Shown: positions 14,314 to 23,400 of the stretch, one piece after another
Numbering within the stretch: the stretch's first letter is position 1
How the letters are laid out: each line of letters opens with the position of its first letter
Origin: a virus
Direction: 5' to 3' (one strand)
DNA: 25,835 nucleotides
IMG/VR virus record: IMGVR_UViG_3300027771_000086
Location: 1 to 25,835 of that record
Position numbers and translations under genes: made by a program
Notes under the pieces: model-generated
Seen by the model: only the letters and a program-made list of their open reading frames with translations
What the model was told of the DNA's origin: nothing
Databases searched by the model: none

Positions 14314-17022
14314 ATGGGTGCATCAGGGTATGGAAATAACTTTGGAGGAGGCTATAAAACGCCCGAACAAAAAGCAGCAGAAGAAAAAAGTAAACAAAAA
14401 GCTAAAGAAATAGCAGCAATTAATCGAAAAAAAGAAGCAGAAAAAAGAACTGAAGATATGGCTGCTGCTCAACTTCGTGCTTCTGTTGACGCAGATTCAA
14501 ATGCAGCAGCAGGAACTATAGGAGGAACAGGAGCGCCCGTTGCAGACGCTTCAGGCGCTCCAACATCTATTATACAAGAACGTCCTGTTGCGGCAACAGT
14601 ACCAGACGCTACAAAAGGTGTAGTAGGCGCTGATGTAGCTAGTGGAATAAGTACAGATATTAAGCAACTAGATGACAATTATACAAAAGCTACAACTGAT
14701 GGTGTTACAGCCCCTGCTGATATTAAAACTACAGAAACCGCAGCAGCCACAGGCACTGCCGGAAAAGCAACTACTACTACGTTTACAGCAGACAGAGCAG
14801 GCGACTTAGCAGCCACACAAGTAGCACAAGGACAAGTAAGCCCAGAAGCTATTGCTTCAGCAGAAGGCGCAACAATGACTGCTCCTGCCGAAGCTGCTGA
14901 ACGAAATGTGGCGGCTGAGTCTGCGGCTTTGTCAGAAAAAGTAGGCTTCGATGTTTCTACAAAAGCCTATGTAGACAAAGTAACTGGAAAAGAAGTTACT
15001 ATAGCTTCGACACCTGAAGCCGAAGCAGCACAAAGAAACGCCATTACAGACGATACACTTACTACAGGCCAAGCAGCTAAGATTATAGGCACAGTAGGCT
15101 TTGAAGCTTCTCAACGTAGAGCCATAACAGGCGAAGCCGCCAAAGGCGCAGCAGCTTCTATGATTGCAGAAGTAGGTGGCTTGCCGCCCGAAATCTCAGC
15201 AGCTATTGTTGAAGATCCTGCAACAGTTGAGGCTGCATTAGACAACGAGCCTGTTGAAGTACGAGCGGCTATTGCTGCTTTACCTACAGAAGCTTTAGTA
15301 TCTTCACAAATGGAAAGCTTGTTAGGAGGCATAGAAGAAGGCAAGACCCCTGCGTGGGCAAGACCTGCTGTTGATGCTGTTAATGAAATGTTAGCTAAAC
15401 GAGGCTTAACAGCGTCTTCAGTTGGTCGGGATTCGTTGTTTAACGCTATTATTCAAAGTGCTTTGCCTATGGCTCAGAGCAATGCTCAAGCCCTTCAGAC
15501 TCGCGCAGCACAGAATCTTAGCAACGAGCAACAAGCTAATATGTCTACGGCCACATTAGACGCACAAAGACGTATGGCTAATCTATCTAATCAGCAAACT
15601 GCTAACTCGCAGACTGCTCAGATGGCTCAACAGATGTCTACAATGCAGAGTCAGTTTAGACAAGATGCTGTTATGACTACTGCACAAATACAACAACAGT
15701 CTAGACAACAAAACTTAGCAAATCAACAACAAGCTGCAATGCAGAATACTCAAAATCAACAAGCAATGAATGCTCAGAATTTAGGCAATGAGCAACAAGT
15801 AGAGCTTGCTAATATGCAGTACATGAATGCTGCTGAGTCAGAAAACATGTCAGCAGTGCAACAAGAACGCATGGTTGAAATGCAAACAGCGGCAGATTTC
15901 TTATCTAAAAACGCTGCCTTTGCACAACAAATGACTTTAGCTAACATGTCTAGTGAGCAACAAACAAAACTTGCAAATCTTTCAGCGTTAAATCAAGCAG
16001 GCTCTGAAAACTTAAACGCTTCACAACAGATCGAACTAGCTAATTTAAACACTCGTATGCAAACAAACTTAACTCAAGCAAAGATTGCAGAGTCTATGGG
16101 AGTAGCGCAGCTTAATGTAGATCAACAAAGAGCCGTTACAAACGCTTCTATGATTGCTAATGTAGACTTAACTAAGTTTAATGCAGCACAGCAGGTTGCG
16201 TTAACTAACAGTAAGTTTATGCAAACAATGGTTGTAACAGACTTTAACGCTGAACAACAGGCAGCAATGCAGAATGCTACTACAATGGCTACAATGGATT
16301 TAGCAAATGCTGACCAACGTACAAAGTTAGCTGTTACAAATGCACAGTCTTTCTTGCAAATGGATATGACTAATTTAAGTAATGTTCAGCAAGCTAGAGT
16401 GTTAGATCAACAAATGTCTCAACAGCGTTTACTTTCAGACCAATCAGCCGCTAACGCTTCTAAACAGTTTAACGCTTCTTCTGAAAACCAAACCTCACAG
16501 TTTATGGCAAGTTTAGCTAGTAACATGTCACAGTTTAATACTACGCAAACTAACGCAATGACTCAATTTAATAACTCAGAGAAAAATAAAGCTGCTGCAC
16601 AAGACGCAGGCAACGAACTTCAAGCTGCTAGTGCTAATGCACAAATAGAAGCCGACATCAGTAAGTTTAATTCTAGCGTAGATACGCAACGCGATCAATG
16701 GAACGCGGCAAACGCACAAGCTATCGAACAATCAAATGTTAACTGGCGAAGACAAGCTAACACAGCACAAACTGCCGCTGCTAATGCTGCTAATCAACAG
16801 AATGTTCAAAACGCTTATAATATTTCTGCACTCGATCAAACTCAAATGTGGCAGCAGTTGCGAGATGAGTCAGCTTACATACGACAAGCATACGAAAATA
16901 ATGAGCAACGAGAAGCTCAACTAATTGCGACTGCTATTGGAAATGAATCAGGAGCTACTAAAGATAACACTACTAGTACTTCAGGTTTATTAGATTTAAT
17001 TGCAAAATTTGGAGGATTTTAA
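14314..17022 (+). CDS. Large Gln/Asn/Ala-rich internal virion protein with helical repeats
   Basis: This 902-aa protein has AGGAG 8 nt before its ATG. A charged helix (about 15-55, TPEQKAAEEKSKQKAKEIAA) precedes an Ala/Thr/Glu-rich low-complexity region (about 60-330). Next comes a more conserved block (about 335-390) with GKTPAWARPAVDAVNEMLAK and RGLTASSVG, W348 at its centre. Residues about 395-850 are long Gln/Asn/Met-rich repeats with a recurring QQ-x-x-L/V-x-N core. Spacing between several QQ cores is 22 or 33 residues, multiples of 11, which suggests hendecad-type helices. No enzyme motif or membrane helix is seen. Large helical internal proteins in podoviruses are ejected and form the DNA conduit across the periplasm. 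This is the inferred role. A tape measure was considered and rejected. Confidence 0.7.
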   Translation: MGASGYGNNFGGGYKTPEQKAAEEKSKQKAKEIAAINRKKEAEKRTEDMAAAQLRASVDADSNAAAGTIGGTGAPVADASGAPTSIIQERPVAATVPDATKGVVGADVASGISTDIKQLDDNYTKATTDGVTAPADIKTTETAAATGTAGKATTTTFTADRAGDLAATQVAQGQVSPEAIASAEGATMTAPAEAAERNVAAESAALSEKVGFDVSTKAYVDKVTGKEVTIASTPEAEAAQRNAITDDTLTTGQAAKIIGTVGFEASQRRAITGEAAKGAAASMIAEVGGLPPEISAAIVEDPATVEAALDNEPVEVRAAIAALPTEALVSSQMESLLGGIEEGKTPAWARPAVDAVNEMLAKRGLTASSVGRDSLFNAIIQSALPMAQSNAQALQTRAAQNLSNEQQANMSTATLDAQRRMANLSNQQTANSQTAQMAQQMSTMQSQFRQDAVMTTAQIQQQSRQQNLANQQQAAMQNTQNQQAMNAQNLGNEQQVELANMQYMNAAESENMSAVQQERMVEMQTAADFLSKNAAFAQQMTLANMSSEQQTKLANLSALNQAGSENLNASQQIELANLNTRMQTNLTQAKIAESMGVAQLNVDQQRAVTNASMIANVDLTKFNAAQQVALTNSKFMQTMVVTDFNAEQQAAMQNATTMATMDLANADQRTKLAVTNAQSFLQMDMTNLSNVQQARVLDQQMSQQRLLSDQSAANASKQFNASSENQTSQFMASLASNMSQFNTTQTNAMTQFNNSEKNKAAAQDAGNELQAASANAQIEADISKFNSSVDTQRDQWNAANAQAIEQSNVNWRRQANTAQTAAANAANQQNVQNAYNISALDQTQMWQQLRDESAYIRQAYENNEQREAQLIATAIGNESGATKDNTTSTSGLLDLIAKFGGF

Positions 17023-17024
17023 TT

Positions 17025-18332
17025 GTGGGATTTTTAAGTAAAGCGTGGAAAGGAATTAAAACAGGTGTTAAAAGCATTGCAAAAGGAGTTAAAAAAGCTT
17101 TTAAAAGTTTTGGTAAATTTATGGGTAAGTTTGGAGTACTAGGCCAAGTAGCTATGTTTTTTGTTATGCCGTATGTGGGGGCTGCGTTAGGAGCGGCTTT
17201 TACAGGAGCGACAACTGCATTATCTACATATACAGGTATAGGATCAACTATTGCTAATGCTGCGGGTAGCGTAATGAAGTACGCGGCAAACGCAGCTAGT
17301 AAAGTCGGCAACACTTTTTCTAATATTACTTCAGGAATTACTGACACTCTTGGAAACTTTGCAAAAACCGCAGGTAAGAAAATGGGGTTTACAGGCGATA
17401 TGTTTGCAAACGCATCAGATAACTTTTTTAGTTCAGGTGGTACTGGCAATGGAGGAATGTCTGCGTGGGAAAAAAGCACAGGCGCAACTTCTCGTTTTGC
17501 AAATGTTACCGAAAAGTTTACAACGGCTATAGATCAGACATTAAAAGAAAGCATGCCTAAAGTTAATGAAGGACTTCAAGGAACACTTGATGAACAACTT
17601 TCAAGCATAACGCCAGATTCTGCAAGATTTGATAATATTCCGGGTTCTGTTGTAACGCCTGAAGGACTTGTTAATCCAGATATAACAACTGGTATAACTA
17701 GTCCTACTATAGACGGACTAGGGGTTGTTGATAGCTCTATTTCAACAGCCACAACATTTGGAAACGCACCTGTTGTTGTAACGCCTAAAATAAATAATCA
17801 GTTTGGTGCAGGAGGAATACAAGATGTAGCAAGCTCTATACCTTCAGCTACTGGCGAACTAATTAGCACTACAGTTGTTCCAGACCCTAGTTTTCAGCCG
17901 GGATTTGGGCCACAACAAGATACTAGAAGTTTGCTTACAAAAGTAAAAGATTACACAACAGAGCAAGCAAGTTCTGCTATGGATAGAGTTACAGCAGTTA
18001 AAGATAAAGTTATAGCTGATCCTATTGGAACAGTAAAAGATGTTGTAATTGGAGATGATCCTGTAGGCAAAATAAGAGACACCGCAGTTACTAAAACTGT
18101 AAACACTGCAATTAATAAGTTAGCCTATGGTGATCCAGAAGCTCCTACTTATAATTCTTACGCTACTTACATCCCAAGCTTTGACACCTTTGGTAGCGGC
18201 GGTGGAGGGTTTGGCGCTCAATCAATAATGGGTGCGCGTGATTTTGAACAGAATGTAAGTAATAATTCTAATCCTTACGGCTACACAGCTTTTCAATATA
18301 ACCAATACATGTCTCAATATGGCACAGCTTAA
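17025..18332 (+). CDS. Internal virion protein with cationic amphipathic N-terminus
   Basis: This 435-aa protein starts at GTG 17025, which is supported by GGAGG at 17011-17015, 9 nt upstream. The first 35 residues are a strikingly basic amphipathic helix (FLSKAWKGIKTGVKSIAKGV, then KKAFKSFGKFMGKFGV) with a repeated G-K-x-x-K spacing, followed by a hydrophobic Gly/Ala region (about 40-90, VAMFFVMPYVGAALGAAFTG). The remainder is Ser/Thr/Gly/Asn-rich with no domain I know, ending in a Gly/Tyr/Asn-rich tail (NPYGYTAFQYNQYMSQYG). The start resembles that of internal or lysis-associated proteins of many marine phages and membrane-active peptides. The inferred role is ejection and membrane insertion at infection. 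Confidence 0.7.
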   Translation: MGFLSKAWKGIKTGVKSIAKGVKKAFKSFGKFMGKFGVLGQVAMFFVMPYVGAALGAAFTGATTALSTYTGIGSTIANAAGSVMKYAANAASKVGNTFSNITSGITDTLGNFAKTAGKKMGFTGDMFANASDNFFSSGGTGNGGMSAWEKSTGATSRFANVTEKFTTAIDQTLKESMPKVNEGLQGTLDEQLSSITPDSARFDNIPGSVVTPEGLVNPDITTGITSPTIDGLGVVDSSISTATTFGNAPVVVTPKINNQFGAGGIQDVASSIPSATGELISTTVVPDPSFQPGFGPQQDTRSLLTKVKDYTTEQASSAMDRVTAVKDKVIADPIGTVKDVVIGDDPVGKIRDTAVTKTVNTAINKLAYGDPEAPTYNSYATYIPSFDTFGSGGGGFGAQSIMGARDFEQNVSNNSNPYGYTAFQYNQYMSQYGTA

Positions 18333-18346
18333 AAGGTTTTAAAACT

Positions 18347-18970
18347 ATGGCAACAACACAAGAAGAATACACTAAAATACAAGCAAGCGGCGGGAGAGCA
18401 ATTCCCGGCCAGTCTTTAACGGATGATCCTGAAAATCCTGCACCTTATGAAAAGCCTCCTAAGTTTACTTCAGTACACGCAGCTTCAGAGTTTTTGTGGG
18501 AATCTTTTATTGAGCCAGACACTTATGTAAAACTTTTAAAAGCTGTTTCTCAAGGAGTCCCTCTTGCAGATATTGCTCAGATTATATTATTTAAGGAGTT
18601 TCAAAACGGAGCTTGGAATCCTGATTTAATGATGATGTTGTTTGAGCCTACAGTTTATATGATCATGGCCCTTGCAGAGCGTATAGACTTGCCGATGACA
18701 ATATATGAAGGTGAGCTTGATGATGAAGACGAAGAAGAGCCAATTCTAAATAGTAAAATAGATGAAGAAATTATTAGAAAGCTTGTTAAAGACGGAGCAA
18801 GCGGCAGGATTCCTGAAGGTGTTATAAATGCAGAGATGCAAAAGTCTTTAGAAAACTTGCCTGAAGTAGATTTAGAAAAACCTACAGAAAGTTTAATGGC
18901 TTCACCGTCTGAAGAAGCTACGCCACAGCCCCAGAGTTTGATGGCCCCACCAGTAACAGCAGGAGTTTAA
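18347..18970 (+). CDS. Conserved-type phage protein of unknown function (207 aa)
   Basis: This 207-aa protein begins after a 14-nt gap. Its sequence IPGQSLTDDPENPAPYEKPP near the N-terminus, the helical core FIEPDTYVKLLKAVSQGVPL and IAQIILFKEFQNGAWNPDLM, and then FEPTVYMIMALAERIDLP, form a pattern I recognise as widespread in marine phage genomes without known function. A strongly acidic patch (DDEDEEEP) follows, and two S-L-M-A/P repeats (ESLMASPSEE; QSLMAPPVTA) mark the flexible C-terminus. It has no signal peptide or membrane helix. It lies among the internal virion proteins, so a virion or virion-assembly role is likely. Confidence 0.75.
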   Translation: MATTQEEYTKIQASGGRAIPGQSLTDDPENPAPYEKPPKFTSVHAASEFLWESFIEPDTYVKLLKAVSQGVPLADIAQIILFKEFQNGAWNPDLMMMLFEPTVYMIMALAERIDLPMTIYEGELDDEDEEEPILNSKIDEEIIRKLVKDGASGRIPEGVINAEMQKSLENLPEVDLEKPTESLMASPSEEATPQPQSLMAPPVTAGV

Positions 18971-18974
18971 GAGT

Positions 18975-20459
18975 ATGGCTATTAGAGATTTTGGTAATTC
19001 GTTACTTGCAGATGTTAGAAAACGTAGTGACGAAAGCAAAGTAGAAGCTCGTAGGTACGCAGAGAAACAAGAAAACAAAAATCTTTTAAAAGGTTTAGCC
19101 GTAATGGGGGCAGGAAAAATAGCTCAAGGTGTTGGCGGCTTTATTAAAAATGCAGTAGCTGACAAAACTGAAGATTTTTTAGCTAATAGTTCGTTGCAGA
19201 ATAATCAAATATATATGTCTAAAGCGACAACAGAAATTGAAGAACAAACAAAAGATTATACTGATGCTAAAGCAAAAGACATTAGTTTGAATAACTTCTA
19301 TTTAAATCAGAACGCTACACAAAGACTAGCTCAGTTAAAAATAGAAGAGCCTGAAAAATATCAAACTGAAGATGACACTTATTATATTTCTGCTATGATG
19401 AAAAAACAAATTAATATAGATAAAGCAACAGAGCAAGTTGCATACAACACAAAAGTACGTGGCATGGCTGTTGATTTTGCAGCAGGTAAAGCCTCTGGTA
19501 AAACATTAACATCTTTATCAACTAGAGAAAAAAACAGAGGTTTAACCTCAAGATTTTTTAGAAAAATAACTGGGCAAACAACATCTGTAGAAGCTTTTAA
19601 TGCTTCAATGGATGATTTAAGACAGGTAGAAATTGCTAAAGAACTTTACGCTATAAATCCTGAAGTTCTTGAAGCAGCTAGGATTGTTGCTGCAAAAACA
19701 GGCAGTCCTGCCGCAGCCGCTGCTGCCGTAGGAATGAACTTTACTCCTGAACAGCACAAAATAATTTTAGAAAGAGCTAAAGCCGGACATAAAGTTTCAT
19801 TTACAAGTGACGTAGAGAAAGATATTAACGGTAATTTAACTTCTATTACAACTCAAACAACAACGAATAGTAAAGGAGATGTGATAGGGAAACCTGTAGT
19901 AACTAGTAAGCAAATAGGAAATAAAACAAAAGTTTTAACACTGGAAGAGATGACTAAAGTTATTTCTAACAGCAACAAAATTATGGAAAACGTAGAAGCA
20001 ATGGTAGGTCAAAAAGGCAAAGCTGACTTTATAAAAAAAGCAACTGAACTAGGAATTTATAGAGATCCTTCAAGGATGACTCCTGAAGACTATATAAAAC
20101 TTCAGCAACTGTCACACGATACCGCAAAATATACAACAATAGAGCCTAAAGATAAAATAAGCGAAGAGGTTGCTTTGGCGCGAGCAAAATTTTTAGAAAC
20201 ACAAGACCGAAAATTTGCAATCATAGGCAATGATGCTCTGCCTGAAGAAGAAAGAAGAAAAGCGCAGAACGAACTAATAATAGGTTTAGCAATGATTGAA
20301 GAAGCTGTTACATCGTCAGCTAAAATTGCGGCAGGACTACAGGCAGGGACAGCAACACAGAAAAAAGCAAAACAACCCGTGAAAGGAGAACGTATGGCAG
20401 ACCCCACCCGTCCCAACAAGTTATTAGAGTTTGACGGAAAAGATTGGATACAGCTATGA
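18975..20459 (+). CDS. Internal virion protein of unknown function (494 aa)
   Basis: AGGAG at 18961-18965, inside the end of the previous gene, lies 9 nt before the ATG. The protein is mostly helical and charged. An N-terminal Lys/Arg/Glu stretch (LLADVRKRSDESKVEARRYA) is followed by a moderately hydrophobic Gly-rich segment (about 37-62, LLKGLAVMGAGKIAQGVGGF), long helices rich in Lys, Ala, Thr and Gln, a short Ala run (SPAAAAAAVG, about 242-251), and a compact C-terminus (PNKLLEFDGKDWIQL). No enzyme signature is seen. Its stop overlaps the next start (ATGA at 20456-20459), indicating coupling to the giant protein gene, with which it may act during ejection. Confidence 0.7.
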   Translation: MAIRDFGNSLLADVRKRSDESKVEARRYAEKQENKNLLKGLAVMGAGKIAQGVGGFIKNAVADKTEDFLANSSLQNNQIYMSKATTEIEEQTKDYTDAKAKDISLNNFYLNQNATQRLAQLKIEEPEKYQTEDDTYYISAMMKKQINIDKATEQVAYNTKVRGMAVDFAAGKASGKTLTSLSTREKNRGLTSRFFRKITGQTTSVEAFNASMDDLRQVEIAKELYAINPEVLEAARIVAAKTGSPAAAAAAVGMNFTPEQHKIILERAKAGHKVSFTSDVEKDINGNLTSITTQTTTNSKGDVIGKPVVTSKQIGNKTKVLTLEEMTKVISNSNKIMENVEAMVGQKGKADFIKKATELGIYRDPSRMTPEDYIKLQQLSHDTAKYTTIEPKDKISEEVALARAKFLETQDRKFAIIGNDALPEEERRKAQNELIIGLAMIEEAVTSSAKIAAGLQAGTATQKKAKQPVKGERMADPTRPNKLLEFDGKDWIQL

Positions 20460-23400
20460 GTACAGCTATGAATATTGATTTTACTGAAACTCTCTTAAAT
20501 AAAGTAAAAAAAGCTGTTACCTCTGGAATTCTTTTGCCCAAAGATTATGGAGATGCAATTCTGGCTTCTCGTAATGATCTTGCGGTTGAGCAGTATCTTG
20601 GAAGTTTAATGCCTGAGTATAACGTACAAGCATTACCTGCTGAGTCTGAAGAAACAGCAACGGAAGTAGTCAGTCCCGTTGTTCAAACGTTTTCTGAAGG
20701 AGCCGCTAGGAAAGTTGAAGAGGTTGAAGAGCCTGTTCAACAAACAGAAAAAAAGATTTATAAAGGATCTCTTGATGAAAATGGCCGTCCTATTAAAACG
20801 CCAGTTAAGCAAGTAGAAAAAAGAATTTATAAAGGATCTCTTGATGAAAATGGTCGGCCTATTAAAACTCCAGTTAAGAAACAGTTTGGGCCGTTACGCA
20901 CAGGATACAAAGGAATAGATGAAGAAGTAAATGCTTTAATGTCTAAACCAATAACAGAAACAGAAACAGAACTAGAGATAGAAGACGAAGACGATGATAC
21001 TGGATACATGATTGTATATCGTGGCAACATGCCAAGAAGAATTAAACGTAGCGAGTATCTTAAATCTACAAAGCAAGGTGTTGTAGATTTAGAAAACTTT
21101 GGCGTTGATATTCAAAAAACGTCTATTAAAGTTGTAAGAGGCGCAGTAGATTTAGCAGCTAGTGGGTTTTTAAAAGCTTTAACAGATATAGACTTGTCAG
21201 ACGCTTCGCCTAAAGACCGCGAAGACTTTGTAAATATCTTAACAGAAAAAGCAATTGAAACAACTCCGGCTGCTTTTGTATTGGGCGATTGGAAAAACAA
21301 CCCTGCTATAGTTAATCAAGACACTGGTCGTATGCAGTTTGCAACCACTAAAGCAGGAATGGCTTTAGAAATGGGTGCGGTTGCATTTTCTATAAATAAA
21401 GCTTCTGCGGCTACAGAGCTTGCATTTTTAGGATCGCGGTTTGTTCCAACAATTGCTCCTATATCGGCTAACTGGGCGCGTACTACGGTTGTAGCTACTC
21501 AGAATGCAGGTAAGTATATAACTACTAAAAATGTAACAAATCCAAACCTTGTTAAAGGTCTTTCATTTTTAGCAGGCGCTGAACTAGTAACACAGGTGTA
21601 TTTTGATCCAGATGATAGTATGTTTAATGCACTTGAAGAAGCAATACCTGAAGGCGCGGGCGGTAAAATAGAAATGCTTAGAGATATAAGTTCGTTTTTG
21701 TCTTCAGAAACAACTGATTCAGAACTTGAAAAACGTCTAAAACTTTCTGTTGAAGGCTTAGTAGTATCTGGTATTTTTACAGGTCTTATAAAATCTCCTA
21801 CTATTGCTCGATATATGGTAGGCAAAGATCCTTCTCAGATGACTAAACTAGAACAAGAAACTATATTACTAAAAGCTTTAGAAGACGAAAAACAAATAAG
21901 AATGATGCAAGATCCTTCTCAGCTTACATTAATTAAAGAAACCCCTGAAGGTTTAGCGCAAGTAGAACGACAACGAGATTCTTTCTTATTTAGAATGAAT
22001 CAAAAATGGTTTCAAAGTCGTGGCTACTCTACGCCTCTAATGTTTCACGCAGCAAACAACGCTAAGTTTACACAGAAAGCACTTGTTAATGATGCTCAGT
22101 TTGTTGCAGAACAATTAGACCGCGCAATAATTAGCGCAGCAGATGATCCAAATATTAGTAATAAAGTTTTTAACTTGTTGGAAACAGATGTTAATGCAAT
22201 ATTAAAGCTCGATGTAGACCAACAAGCCAGTGCTATGTCTAAAGAATATAAAGTTCCTGAAGACGTAGCAGAGCAAGTTTTAGAATTTAGAAGACTTCAA
22301 GACGGGTTGTCACAACGTATTTTAAATATGGACGGTTTTAGTGACGAAGCTAAAGAAGTAATAACTGAAAACCTTGGAAAATATGTACGAAGAACGTACC
22401 GCGCTTATGAAGATGCAGGATACAAGCCCACCAAAGCTGTAAAGAAAAATGCTATAAAATACTTTATTGATAAGATACAAGCGAAAGCGGAAGTTGACGG
22501 TATAGTTATATCTCCAAAGCAAGCTCTTAAACAAGCTGAAAGAGAAGTTAAAAAACTTCTTAAAAACGATGATGAAATGATAGATTATGTAGCTCAAATA
22601 AACAGAGTGGCAAGCTTAAAAAAGAAGAAAGATATTGATCCTGAAATACGCGCACTGCTTGGTGAAATTACAAACCCTTCTGAGAAGATTGTTCTTTCTC
22701 TTGCCAAGCTTACTCGCGTTTCTGAAATGCAACAATATTATAACGTCATCAATCAACTATCCAAAGGAGCCAAGGGATATGTTCAAGGCAAAGAAAACGT
22801 AGCGCGTGGCTTAACTGTCCAGATTAAAGGAACTAATTCTATACTAGACTCTAAGTGGACTACTCCTGAAATAGAACGTGCTATTTTAAATAAAGAATCA
22901 TCATACGCAACCTTAACGGACAGCGACACTCTTCTTGCAGACGGTTGGAGATTTTATGTAGGAGCTAAAGGTTTGTCTCAGTCTATGCAAACAGTTTACA
23001 ACGTGTCTACACAAGCGCGTAACGCTATTGGGGGCGCTTCGTTTCTTGTTGCCAACGGTCATGTGGGTCTTGGACTTAAAGGATCTTTAAAATCTGCCAG
23101 TGTTTTAGAAGATAAAATATTTGGAGTAAGATCAGGAGTTGGACGTAAGACAGGCTTATATACAGTAGATGAAAAAGCCCTTTCTGCGTACTACTCAGAG
23201 ATGCAAAGCCTTGGCGTGGTTGGTACAAGTGTAAACGTAAATCAATTCCGTGAGATGATAAGCACAGGTTTTAAAGGCTCTACTAGCATAGCTAGAGATA
23301 TAGGTGCGGGACAGTCTAGGACAGTAAAAGGCGCAAAAACAATATTTACTAAACCACGGGACATTTATTCAGGCACAGATGACTTTGCTAAAATAATTTC

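Noticed and set aside
14314-17022. Tape measure protein (long helical, 902 aa)
   Set aside because: No tail tube, tail terminator, baseplate or tail-assembly chaperone genes are present. Adaptor plus nozzle plus fibre indicate a short tail.
16973-17479. Antisense hydrophobic frame of 168 aa opposite the cationic N-terminus
   Set aside because: The complement of Lys/Gly/Ala codons yields Phe/Leu/Pro-rich shadow. No ribosome binding site; it overlaps two real genes with good starts.
20444-20446. TTG start for the giant gene
   Set aside because: ATG 20456 in the same frame overlaps the previous stop as ATGA, the same coupling style as other junctions in this window. TTG has no better ribosome binding site.
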